The notes under the pieces are model-generated. The model made no database searches and had not been told where the DNA came from. It saw only the letters and a list, made by a program, of their open reading frames with translations. A stretch of DNA of 64,000 nucleotides from positions 11,197,001 to 11,261,000 of the forward strand of contig JAYKYS010000010.1 in the NCBI GenBank assembly GCA_036924285.1. The letters are read 5' to 3'. The position numbers and the translations under genes are program-made. Source of the stretch: Asterella californica (Eukaryota; Streptophyta; Marchantiopsida; Marchantiales; Aytoniaceae). How positions within the stretch are numbered: position 1 is the first letter of the stretch; each line of letters begins with the position of its first letter. Positions 12,475-24,042 of the stretch are shown piece by piece.

Positions 12475-13352
12475 CATATATCTGCATCAGCGTCTCTAGA
12501 CCCTTGTATATACAACTGCATCGAGATCAGCTTAACCAAAACTACTGCTGCTTATCGTTAACTGCCAATTTGGGTAAGAGACAAGACATGCTTGACTGAA
12601 GTCTACGATGGCGAAGTTTAGGTGCCTTCTGGCCAGACTATTTGTGAGCTTGAACAAGTATTATATATATGAGCACTTAGATATTACTAATGAGAACAGC
12701 CACCTGCAACAGGAGGTCTGACAATGTATAGAATTTTATGTAGGTAAGGATGACTCCCAGGTGAGAGGACATCATTCTTAGGAAATATTTTGCCGATACA
12801 AGAGGAGGTTGCTTCTGAAATGGTTGCCAACTCTTTCGAAGAACCAGAGTTCTTAGCTCAGCTCCGGTGAAGTACGATGTAATTTCGCGTCATGCTGGGT
12901 AATTAGTTAAGAGGATATTGGTACGGGATATTGAGATCAGGAAAGCAGATGTAGAAACAAGTGTGCCACCATGCTGCGGCTGCAAAACGCCAAGTTATGT
13001 TTATACAGATTGTCTCGCGATTCACAAGGACATGTTGAAGTTGTACTCTAGCAGCTACGAAATCTTATAAAGTGCTTTCAGATTGCAGATTTTGAGTTTG
13101 TAAAGGAGCTTCTGTACGTGCGAGGATTGGGAATTTAAGTCTGGTGTAGCTTCAATGACCTCCCGATCAACACAATATTTTGTGTAATGACATGAAAGTG
13201 CATCTAGGGAGAACCGCGAGACTGAATTTGCAACTTATCGAATCACATAGTGTTCACAAAGTACTTACAGTTTGTTGACCTGGGTAATTAGATACCACAA
13301 AAAGTCTTTCCAAGGAATCGAGAGTTGTTCTAAATGTCCAGTATTTAGAAAA
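12475..13352. other. CBSX6 3' flank, no gene seen
   Basis: The sequence probably contains the CBSX6 3' UTR at its left. No open frame or repeat of note is visible before the E1 copy begins near 13353. Confidence 0.5.
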
Positions 13353-15880
13353 CATTGTTAGAATCCCGGAAGACGGAATTTTGGAAGATTAGATTCGTCT
13401 TCTGAGAGTGAAAATTAGACTGTGAATGAAAATTAGACTGTGAAGACTTGAGAAGGATTGAGCCTTCGACTCACAACAAGTACGTGTTGCTTGGTGTAAC
13501 AGAGGTTCTAAGCAAGTCGATGCATCTTCGAGGGTTGGTGTTATCGGCAGCAAAGTTGACAGAGGCTAAATCCTTCATCAAGGAGTTGGGTCTCGATTTC
13601 TTCCTGTGGGACTCGCGGACCAAGGTCTTCTGGAGGCAGCCTCCTCGTAACCTTGTACCTACGAAAATAATAGTATCTCGTAGAAGATCATCTTCCTGGA
13701 CGACGGAGTGATGACGTAAAGTCTTTCACAGACCAGAATCAGAGAACCGAGGATACGAGCTCGAGAAGAAGATCTTACGCATGATCTCAGGGAAGTGGCA
13801 TGCGCTTGGAAGCACGACTTGCCTCTTCTTGGAAGATAGACAAGGAAGGAATGGGTGGAAAGTAAAAGCGTATCGGGAGCCGAGGAAGTGTCTTCTAGCG
13901 AAGCTATTTCTTCACCTCTTTCCCAAAGGGAAAACACAAAAGTCGAGATATTTTGGAGATCAGGACGTGGAGTTCTTGGAAACCGTCTAGGAAAGATTGC
14001 CTATCAATTGGAGCGCCTTCTTCCACGTTTACGTTCAGACAGAGTTGGTGTACTTGAGTACCCCAGCAGGAAGACACTTCACCTCGTTCTTCTATTATCT
14101 ATACGTGTCAAGGAAGACTTGACAGAAGACCAGTTGGTGAGATATGGACCAACAATACAGTGCGAGGTGAAGAAAACGATCTCGAGAGAAGACGATCGAG
14201 CAGCAGCCGCAACTTCCTCTCTCACTTTAGTGTCTCAGACGAGACCGAGCACTCATCAGAAAACGCTTCTGGTGCGAGAAGACAACTCTAGCGATACGAA
14301 AGACGCGTCATCATCGAGGAAGATGGAGCCTAGAAGTGTGTCTAAGAAGAGCACATCTTTCCCAATCATTCATTCTGGATGGGAGTCGGATTCACAGGAG
14401 GAGACGTTGAACACCAGAATTACGCAGAAGATAACTTTTGCAATTACAGAGAGTCTTCCGAAGACTCCGAAAGCCGACGTATGGATTGACATCCCAACTA
14501 CGACTCGAGGAAACGCAGCGAAGAGAACCGCTCCTACAATGAGAAGAGATCTTCACCTCGAAAGATGAGAAAAGTAGTGTCTTCCCGCGCGCAAAAGTAG
14601 AAGATCACAGTGGTGGAAGAGGCATCATTGTCTCTGGAAGTCAAGGAAAACATCTCTGATCGGATTGTGGAAATGAACCTATCTTCCGCGAGAAGAAGGT
14701 TGGAAGAATTCAACGCCTTCTTCCACTCAGAGATCGAGCCAGCCATGGAGTTAGTGGAGAAACGCGCGATGGTTCAAGAGAAGCCACAACGACCTGGATT
14801 CAGTCTGCGCACCTTGATGCAGCAGGAAGAGATCCAGAAGAAGGTGAACGCGCTGGAAGCCAACCTCCGCATCAAGGAGAAGCTTGCAACGAGATACAAG
14901 GTAGAAGCAGGCGTTCTGCCAAGGAGTCAGCACAGCTGAGTAAGAGCGACTAGGAGTTGCAAGCACGTCTACAGCAGTGTGATCAAGAGGTTCTACGGGT
15001 CAGAGATAAGATCACCTCTCTCGCAGAAGAAAAGACGACATGGAAAGCACTGCGAGAAGCTGCAGAAGCACAAGCTGCAGCAGAAAAGACGTAGCGAGAA
15101 GAAACAGAAGCCCGAGCAAATGGACTCATGACACAATCGATGGAAGCACTTCGTAAGAAGTTCAACTTCATCGCGAGTAGGAAACTTCTCACCCTAGCTA
15201 AGGAGTGGGATGACGATTCCAGAACAATGTTAGTAGAATGCAAGAACATCATGTTCCGTTATCTGGATCGGCAGATTGAGAGCCTGAAGACACTTTACGG
15301 TCTTCTCTCGATCTCACGATCAGCAGCTATATCTTTCCATGCCCCAAGACCAGCGATTGGGATAGATTTGGAGAAGAATGAGTTCGATCTCATTGTCCAC
15401 TTGGTAGTGACAGCGTTGGAAATCGAGAAGACCGTGGAAGATGCCCCGGAAGACAAGGTGTAGAGTTGTCTTCCCAAGTGTTTCGAGTGAAGGAGGTGAC
15501 TTCCTCGGACCATTGCAAAGTCACCCCAACTTCCAGTGTCGAACTAGTGTCATAGAAGAGCGAGGAAGCGCAGGTGGACTCAGCTTCTCAAAAGACGCTG
15601 GAAACCGTCCCAGAAGAGCAAGTCACGAACAGAGAGGAGGAAGCCACCTCAGTCACACCTGAGGTACTCGCAGAGCTTCCCACCTTATCAGAAGCTGAAT
15701 TAGGAGTTCAGGTAGTAGTAGATCCGGAGGGGATCACACCCAACGAATTAGAGTAGGTAGCAAGTTAAGAAGACAATTGACTTGTCTAATTTTGATAAGA
15801 GTCGAACTATCTTAGGAAGTGACAGTTCCCCTGGTAAAATTAACTAACTGTCCATGTGGCAGAGTAGGTAACGCAAGCAA
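13353..15880 (+). pseudogene. E1: broken coding segment of element family E
   Basis: The segment aligns with 20598-23150 (E2) and with the reverse of 30780-33260 (E3). It encodes the same two-part protein, an N-terminal domain with GKWHALGSTTCLFLEDRQGR and a C-terminal coiled-coil part with SMEALRKKFNF, EWDDDSRTMLVECK and FRYLDRQIESLKTLYG. Frameshifts and stops break it into pieces, for example 13855-14568 and 14610-14939. The flanking 5' and 3' segments of full E copies are absent on both sides, so this is an internal fragment. A small direct duplication with a period of about 19 bp (TGAAAATTAGACTGTGAA, around 13409-13443) lies near its start. Confidence 0.8.
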
Positions 15881-16740
15881 AATTTTGCTGTTGAGAGAAT
15901 GATAGAGGATAATTTGTCACTCATGTCTCTTGATTGTGACCAATTTCTTCAAATGAAGATTGCTCGAATTGGACAATTCCAATCTAGGTTTGGGCAGTAC
16001 GAGACGTTGTTGTTGTTTTTGCTAAACCCTCAGTCAAATCTTTTCTTCATAGAGACATCTTAGAGGACGGTCAACAGTGTTTGCTATAAGTTTTTGTAAT
16101 ATCCAACTTTCATAGGAATTTTTGTCTAGAGAAATCATGACTTACCTTCACTACTATAGTAAAACTTTTAACTAATCTTTTAAAAATTTTGTTTTTTTAC
16201 GTATAACTTCATTATCATATGCACATGTGATTAACTACGTAACCTCACGTAAATTTTATCCAGAACTGAGGTTATAACCAACATGCATGCAACATGTACT
16301 CTCGTCAAAAGGAAGGAAGAAGACAAGCGTTGTAGCATTATGGACCGACTTATGGTTGAAAAGGAAGATTGGAAGGTAAACTTTTTCAACTTCTTGATAA
16401 TGCACATCTAAGTGCATCATTATGTAAAGCTCGTCAAAATAGACCAACTTTAGTTTTCAAATTTGATAGTCAACCGATGCGAATTAAGAGAATTACATCA
16501 TGCTAAAAGTTTTAAAAAATTGCGATGATGAAATGACAATTCGAGGGCTGACATGGCACTTCCATGACATGTCTATGTTAACTGAGAAGATCATTGATGT
16601 GACAATGATGCCTTTGACATCTTTGCTGATCCATCAATGTGTCTTGGTGATGTTGACTAAGATGAGTTATGAGGTGACGGTACGCTGGTTTGACAAGGAT
16701 AAGTGATGTGACAAAATAGTGACTAGACAAAGAGAGTTAC
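15881..16740. other. Non-coding spacer between E1 and a tandem repeat
   Basis: AT-rich sequence without a recognised gene. Near 16600-16690 there are several TGAC-containing words and further on a TATATAAT at about 16935, so a promoter or LTR-like origin is conceivable, but no element boundary was found. Confidence 0.4.
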
Positions 16741-16743
16741 ATG

Positions 16744-16821
16744 ATCACTTGCATGGGTGCGTCTTGGGTAATAACATGGATAATCACTTGCATGGGTGCC
16801 ACTTGGGTAGTAACATGGATA
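16744..16821. repeat. Two tandem 39-bp repeats
   Basis: Units at 16744-16782 and 16783-16821 begin ATCACTTGCATGGGTG and end AACATGGATA. They differ at only a few bases. Confidence 0.9.
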
Positions 16822-17051
16822 TTATTTGAGAAGATATGTGTGTGACGATAGCTACTGAAAGACATTTAGCAAAGTTTGAGATCGACATGTACATGACAGG
16901 GTGCTCACGAGCAATATACAAGCAGATGGAGCGGTATATAATCATTGTCAAGCAATCTCCAATGTACCCCACTACCGAAAAGTATTTCATCTATACTTAA
17001 GATTCTTACAAATACACTGAATCATTGTCTTTATTTCAAAGAAAGTGATCT

Positions 17052-18706
17052 CGTCTTCCGAGCTATATCTAAGCAATCCTAACTAAGTAAGGCATCGCAT
17101 GGATTACCAAGAAGACAATCCCCCTTGCATTTCATCCTACTTCCTAACAGAAGATACAAGATATGTGAGAAGAAGAGTATACGAGAAGTTCAGAAGATGG
17201 TAGCGGGCTCATGCGATGACAGTGGCCTCCAGGAAGACTCTTGGGACAGCTTCCTATTAACTGACGTACTCGAAAGACTTCTCACAGCTAGGCTTCCCAT
17301 GAAACATCCATACTCTGTTCTTCTGACTTCTCATCTCTCATACACGCTCAGAAGAAGCTTGCTGCATGACGGGAAGACATGACCCTCGACCATTCTCTCC
17401 AAATTTTGCCAGCAAGACTTCTCACAACTCTCTTCTAAGTTCGAGAAGAAGAACGAATAGGCTGCTATGGGTCAGACAGAAGAGACCCATAAAAGACCCT
17501 CACGTCTTCTCGCGCATTCTGCCAGCCTTTCCAACCTTCTAGTCTCTCTAGGAAGATGTAGATTTGAGAAGCTGGAAAGATCGGGAGACACAGGCCTGGT
17601 TCCTAACTTCCAGCTTCTCAAAATAACAATCAACTCACCAAGTCACTCAAGATTCATACCAAGTCTCTCTCAACACAAAATCAATCCAATCCAATCCCGA
17701 TAAGAATTGAACACATTCGTCTTTTGAAGACGTTCAGACATTCAGAAGCGTCTTCTGAAGATGTTTAGATCTTCAGAAGCGTCTTTTGTCCATGGGTTCG
17801 GAAACAAAGGTGTGGTAGGGTAGAGAAATTGATAGTCAAGTGATCAAATTTAAGAATGAGAGATGAGGAAGCTCGATTCCTACTTAGGAAGAAGTGGGAA
17901 GACGGTTGTCAAAAATTAGACAGCACTTCTGCGCTCAATTCTCACAGAGGAAATTTCAAGGTAGGGGAATCGATCGATGAGCTTCTTGCAAACGAGCGGG
18001 GAAGCGCGGAGAACATCAAATCAGAGACAGAAAGCGGTGGGAAGGAGAAAGAACACGGGAAGAACCTCAATATAACTTCTGGCTGCTTTTGGTACACCTT
18101 CAGTCTTCTGCGCGCTTTCGGTCTCAATCCTAGCTCCATTGCGATCCCACGAACCTGCTCCTGTCGTCAATCTTGAGCTGCACCCCTCTGCTGCTGCAAT
18201 CGATCCTTCTCTTCCTTGGAAACTTCTCTAATCAACCCTCAATGTCTGCTTCCTAGAATCTGAAGGGATTCCTTCAGCTTGACCGTGCTTCCAGCTCTCA
18301 CAGAATCGTCCTCGCTCTTTCTCTAGCCTCAATTCGGTTCTCTGAGTTCTCAATTACACTCTGCTCGCTTCCAGGTCCAATTCGACACCCTGATTGCAAT
18401 CGACCTCCTAATGCGCAATTGTCTTTCGATGCGAGAAGTAGTCAGCTGATTTTCATGCTAATGTGCCTTCTCCCGTATCTTCCTTGCGCGATTAGGGGTT
18501 CGACCTCCTTGACCTACCTACTACCATGGTGGATACCTGGTAAGTACACCTACCCCTCTCCTAGGTGGTGCGTGGTGGATACTCATGCAGTCGTGGTTGC
18601 TATCTTCTAGAAGACACCCGTCTTTCGTCTTCTGTCTCCATCTTTCGAAGACATGGTCAGGAAGATGTCTTCTCAGAAGATGTCCTTCTTCCGTCTTCGG
18701 AAGAAG
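17052..18706 (-). repeat. Inverted copy of the family E 5' segment
   Basis: This is the reverse complement of about 18885-20590, the 5' non-coding part of E2, and also corresponds to 33260-34990 of E3. Matching landmarks include the cluster with CTTCCGAGCTATATCTAA at its left, the ATGGTCAGACAGAAGAG-like block near 17468, and the region with GAAGACACCCGTCTTTCGTC near its right end. Its left edge coincides with the boundary between 5' segment and coding segment in E2. It ends shortly before E2 begins, after a join at GAAGAC, so with E2 it forms a near-perfect large palindrome. Confidence 0.8.
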
Positions 18707-18719
18707 ACATCTTGTCTTC

Positions 18720-21700
18720 TGTGGTGCCCACAATTTACATGATGTACAAATTTTTGAAATTTTTGAAGATAATAACACGTCTGTGTAATTGAATAACCTT
18801 GTTGCTTAAGATTACATCTTGCTTAGAAGAAAGATGGTCTTAAGAACTTTTTGTAAGAGAAGTCGACTTCTTCCGAAGACGGAAGAAGAACATCTTCCGA
18901 GAAGACGTCTTCCCGACCAGGTATTCGGAAGACGAAAGACAGAAGACGAAAGACGGGTGTCTTCCAGAAGATTGCAACCACGACTGCATGAGTACCCACC
19001 ACGCACCACCTAGGAGAGGGGTAGGTGTACCTACTAGGTATCCACCATGGTAGTAGGTAGGTCAAGGAGGTCGAACCCCTAATCGCGCAAGGAAGATACG
19101 GGAGAAGGCACATTAGCACAAAATCAGCTGACTGCTTCTCGCACCAAAGGGCAACTGCGCATTAGGAGGTCGATTGCAATCAAGGTGTCGAATTGGACCT
19201 GGAAGCAAGCAGAGTGTAATTGAGAACTCAGAGAACTGAATTGAGGTTAGAGAGAGAGCGAGGACGATTTTGTGAGAGCTGGAAGCACGATCAAGCTGAA
19301 GGAATCTCTTCGGATTCTAGGAAGTAGACGTTGAGGGTCGATTAGAGAAGTTTTCAAGGAAGAGAAGGATCGATTGTAGCAGCAAAGAGGTGCAGCTCAA
19401 GATTGACGACAGGAGCAGATTCGTGGAATCCCATTGGAGCTAGGATTGAGACCGGAAGCACGCAGAAGACTGAAGGTGCACCAGAAGCAGCCAGAAACTG
19501 TACTGAGGTTCTTCTCGTGTTCTTTCTCCTTCCCACCGCTTCTCGCCTTTGATTTGATGTTCTCCGTGCTTCCCCGCTCGTTTGCAGGAAGCCCATCGAT
19601 CGATTCCCCTACCATGAAATTTCCTCTGTGAGAATTGAGCGCGGAAGCGCTGTCCAATTTTTGACAGCCGTCTTCCCACTTCTTCCTAAGTAAGAATCGA
19701 GCTTCCCCATCTCTCATTCTTAAATTCGATCACCTGACTATCAATTTCCCTATCCTACCACATCTTTGTTTCCGAACCCATGGACAGAAGACGCTTCTGA
19801 AGATCTGAACATCTTCAGAAGACGCTTCTGAATGTCTGAACGTCTTCGGAAGACGACTGTGTTCAATTCGTATCGGGATTGGATTGGATTGGTTTTGTAT
19901 TGAGAGAGGCTTGGTAACGAATCCTGAGTGACTTGGTGAGTTGATTGTTGTTTCGAGAAGCTGGAAGTTGGGAACCTCGTCTATGTCTCCCGATCTTCCG
20001 AGCTTCTCAAATCCACATTTTCCTAGAGAGACTAGAAGGTTGGAAAGGCTGGCAGAATGCGACGAGAAGACGTGAGGGTCCTTTACGGATCTCTTCTGTC
20101 TGACCCATAGCAGCTTATTCCTTCTTCTTCTCGAACTTAGAAGAGAGTTGTGAGACGTCTTGCTGGCAGCATCTGGAGAGAATGATCGAGGGTCATGTCT
20201 TCCCGTCATGCAGCAAGCTTCCTCAGAGCGTGTATGAGAGGAGAGAAGTCGGAAGAACAGAGTATGGATGTTTCATGTCTGTTGTGAGGTTAGATTGCAT
20301 GTCGAAAGACGAGGACAGGTGAGACCAGTGATGGAAAGCCTGGTTGCGGGAAGTCTTCCGAGTACGTCAGTTAATCAGAAGCTGTCTCGGGAGTCTTCTT
20401 GGAGGTCACTATCACCGTAGGAGCCCGCTATCATCTTCTGAACTTCTCGTATACTCTTCTTCTCACATATCTTGTATCTTCTGTTAGGAAGTAGGATGAA
20501 ATGCAAAGTGGGTTGTCTTCTTGATAATCCATGCGATGCCTTGCTTAGTTAGGATTGTTTAGATATAGCTCGGAAGACGAGAGGTACTTAGGAAGCACTG
20601 TTAGAATCCTGGAAGACGGAATAGCTGTCTTCTGGAAGATTAGATTCGTCTTCTGAGAGTGGAAGTTAGACTGTGATGACTTGGGAAAAACTGAGTCTTC
20701 GGCTCACAGCAAGTACGTGTGACTTAGTGTAACAGAGGCTCGAAGTATGTCGATGCATCCTCGAGGGTTGGTGTTGTCGGCAGCAGAGTTGGCGGAGGCC
20801 AAACCCTTCATCAAGGAGTTGGTTCTTGACTTCTTCCTGTGGGAGTGGAACTCGCGGACCAAGGTTTTCTGGAGGAAGTTTGGACAGCACTGCCTCCTCG
20901 CAACTTTGTCCATGCGAAGATAGGAGTAGCTCGTGGAAGACCATCTTCCTGGACAACGGAGTGGTGATGCAAGGCCTTTCACAGACCAGAATCAGAGAAC
21001 CGAGGGTACGAGCTCGAGAAGAAGATCTTACCCATGATCTCGGGGAAGTGGCATGTGCCTGGAAGCACGACTTGCCTCTTCCTGGAAGATAGACATGGAA
21101 GGAATGGGTGGAAGGTAGAAGCGTAACGGGAGCTGCGGAAGCGTTTTCTGGCGAAGTTATTTCTTCACCTCTTTCTCAAGGGAAAACCACAGAAGACGAG
21201 ATACCTTCGAGATCAAGAGGTGGAGTTCTTAGAAGCCATCTGGGAGGGATTGTCTATCAATTGGGACGCCTTCTTCCACGCTTACGTTCAAGCAGAGTTG
21301 GTGTACTTGGGCACCCCAGTAGGAGGACACCTCACCCCGTTCTTCTGTTATCTGTATGTGTCCAAGGAGGACTTGATAGAAGACTAGTTGGTGAGGTATG
21401 GACCAACAGGACAGTGCGAGATGAAAGAAGCGACCTCCAGAGAAGACGACCGAGCAGTAGTCACAACTCTCCCTCCCACTTTAGTACCTCAGACGAGACC
21501 GGACACTCATCAAAAGACGCTTCTAGTGCGAGAAGACGACTCCAGCGATACAGAAGACGCATCACCGTCGAGGAAGATGGGGCCTAGGAGTGTGTCTAGG
21601 AAGAGTACATCTTTCTCGATCATTCATTCTAGATCGGAGTCAGATTCATAGGAGGAGACGTTGAGCACCAGGATTGCGCAGAAGACAGCTTCTGCAACTA

Positions 21701-24042
21701 CAAGGAGTCTTCCGAAGACTCCAGAGGCCGACGTATGGGTTGACATCCCAACTACGACTCAAGGAAGCGCAGTGAAGAGAATCGCTCCTACAATGGGAAG
21801 AGATCTTCCACCCCAAAAAATGAAAAGAGTAACGTCTTCCCGCGCGTAGAAGCAGAAGACCACAGTGGTGGAAGAGGCATCCTTGCCTTTGGAAGACAAG
21901 GAAGACAGCTCCAATCGGATTGTGGAGATGAACTTGTCTTCCACGAGAAGAAGGTTGGAGGAATTCAACGCCTTCTTCCACCCAGAGATCCAGCCAGCCA
22001 TGGAGTTGGTGGAGAAACGCACGATGGCTGGAGAAGCCACTGCGACCTGGATTCGGTCTGCGCATCTTGATGCAGCAGGAAGAGATCTAGAAGAAGATGG
22101 ACGCATTGGAAGCCAACCTCCGCACCACGGAGAAGCTTGCAGTGAGGTACAAGGCGAAAGTAGCCGCTTCTGCCAAGGAGTTAGCACAGTTGAGGAAGAG
22201 CAACCAAGAGTTGCAGGCACGTCTACAGCAACGTGACCAGGAGGTTCTGCGGATCAGAGATAAGATCACCTCTCTCGCAGAAGAAAAGACGTCATGGAGG
22301 CACTGCGGGAAGCCGTAGAAGCACAGGTTGCAGCAAAGAAGACGCAGCGAGAAGAAGCAGAAGCCCGAGCAAATGGACTCATGACGCAGTCGGTGGAAGC
22401 ACTTCACAAGAAGTTCAACTTCACCACGGGTAGGAAGCTTCTCATCCTAGCTAGGGAATGGGATGACGATTCCAAAGCAATGTTAGTGGAGTACAAGAAT
22501 AGCATGTTCCGCTACCTGGATCTACAGATTGAGGGCCTGAAGACACTTTACGGTCTTCCTTCGATCTCACGCCCATCAGTTACATCTTCCCATGCTCCAG
22601 GACCAGCAATTGGGACAGATTTGAAGAAGGAGGAGTTTGACCTCGCTGTCCACTTGGTAGTGACAACGCTAGAAGCCGAGAAGACCGTGGAAGACGTCCC
22701 GAAAGACAATGTGTCTTCTGGAAGACAGGAAGTAGAGTTGTCTTCCCAGGTGTTTTGAGTGGAGGAGCTGACTTCCTCGGACCATTGTGAAGTCACCCCA
22801 GCTCCCAGTGTCGAATCAGTGTCACAAAAGAGCGAGGAAGCGCAGGTGGACTCAGCTTCTCAGAAGACGCTTTCATCTTCCGAAGCCGTCCCAGAAGAGC
22901 AAGCCACGAACAAAGAAGAGGAAGCCACCTCAGTCACACCCGAGGTACTCGCAAGGCTTCCCATCTTATCAGAAGCCTAATTAGGAGTTCAAGTAGGAGT
23001 AGATCAGGAGGGGATCACACCCAGCGAATTAGATTAGACAGCAAGTTAAAAAGACAATCGACTGGTCTAATTTTGGTAGGAGTCAAAATTTGCTATCTTG
23101 GGAAGTGACAGTTTCCATGGTAAAATTAGCTAACTGTCCATGTGGTAGAGTAGAAAGTAAGTTTCTAAACCAAGGCAGGGAGCACTTAGGATCCACGTAC
23201 GGACGGTCTTATGCGTAAGTGATCCCAGAAGACGGAATAGTCGAAGCAACGATAGAAGAAGAAAGAAGTCTTCTTACCACAGCAAAAGACGACATCCTTG
23301 AGTAGAAGACTGTGTAACTGTAAGTGAATTTGTGGTCTTCCTACTCAAATTACTACAAGCAGAGATGGCTTGTTAGTTAGGATCCGGACTAGAAGCATGT
23401 CGGAGTCTCAATTTCTCATTTTCATCTTGTTTGTTCTTGTTTGGATTTTCTCTTCTTCCCCATCTTCTCTCATCTTCCCATCTTCCTATCTTCTTCTAGT
23501 GAGCTTCCGAGACTTCTGTTGAGCTTCCATGAAGGTAAATGTCGTTGTAGTGCTGCAGGAAGACCGTTTCCATAGGCAGAAACCTGGGAAGACTACAGGG
23601 GGCTTACACCATGTGATTGATCTAACCCCGTTGGGAATTGGAAGAGCAATGTGTGATAGACATTGATAATTTTGACGGCTACGAAGCAAGAGCAGTCTTC
23701 TGGAGCTATGAGAAGCCGAGTTGAACCTCCTGAAGCCGAGAATTGCTTCGGGAAGACTATCGTGAGAAGACTAGAAGTTGTAACCTGGAAGCAGAAAGCG
23801 TCTTCTCGAGTTTCCTTGTACATATCTGTGTAATATTTTAGGTGGTAGTTGTTTGATTGGGTCCAGGGCATCTCGTGAAGGGTCTGCAAGCCGTGTGGTT
23901 TTGTGAGAAGATGAGATTTCTAGGTAAAACTCGTGTGTTTGTGTGTTTGTACAGATCTTAGAACTTAGAGCAGCGATACTTGTGCAAATCCTCTATGGGA
24001 ACGATATTTTGTATACTAAAGGAGCAATTCTGCGACACTACA
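18720..24042 (+). mobile_element. E2: full-length copy of element family E
   Basis: The element starts TGTGGTGCCCACAATTTACA and ends CTGCGACACTACA. The reverse of its end, TGTAGTGTCGCAG, forms a short imperfect terminal inverted repeat with the start (7 of the first 9 bases). The flanks TCTTC (18715-18719) and TCTTT (24043-24047) fit a 5-bp target duplication with one difference. Order is a 5' non-coding segment of about 1.9 kb, the coding segment, then a 3' segment of about 0.9 kb. No copy of the 5' end sequence occurs near the 3' end, so I find no long terminal repeats. GAAGAC/GTCTTC is strikingly frequent throughout. E3 shares both ends in the opposite orientation. It could be a Ginger-type DNA element (TGTNR ends) or a retroelement derivative that lost its LTRs. 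Confidence 0.8.
20747..22980 (+). pseudogene. E2 two-part gag-like coiled-coil protein, broken
   Basis: The ATG at 20747 opens MSMHPRGLVLSAAELAEAKP, the same start as in E3. The N-terminal part contains KELVLDFFLW, then GKWHVPGSTTCLFLEDR in frame around 21032-21080, and a basic serine-rich linker with RKMGPRSVSRKSTSF. A TAG at 21847-21849 precedes VVEEASLP. The C-terminal part is coiled coil (KELAQLRKSNQELQARLQQR) followed by EALHKKFNFTTGRKLL, FRYLDLQIEGLKTLYG and an acidic tail. Frameshifts fall near 22080 and 22310. No reverse transcriptase, integrase or DDE motif is present, so an E copy cannot move on its own unless this protein does something unrecognised. I do not recognise the family by name; a gag-like structural role is inference. 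Confidence 0.65.

Noticed and set aside
17856..18176. 106-codon open frame (and its near twin on the minus strand at 19397-19717)
   Set aside because: It lies in the inverted non-coding E 5' segment, exists only because the two arms are copies, and shows no family signature.
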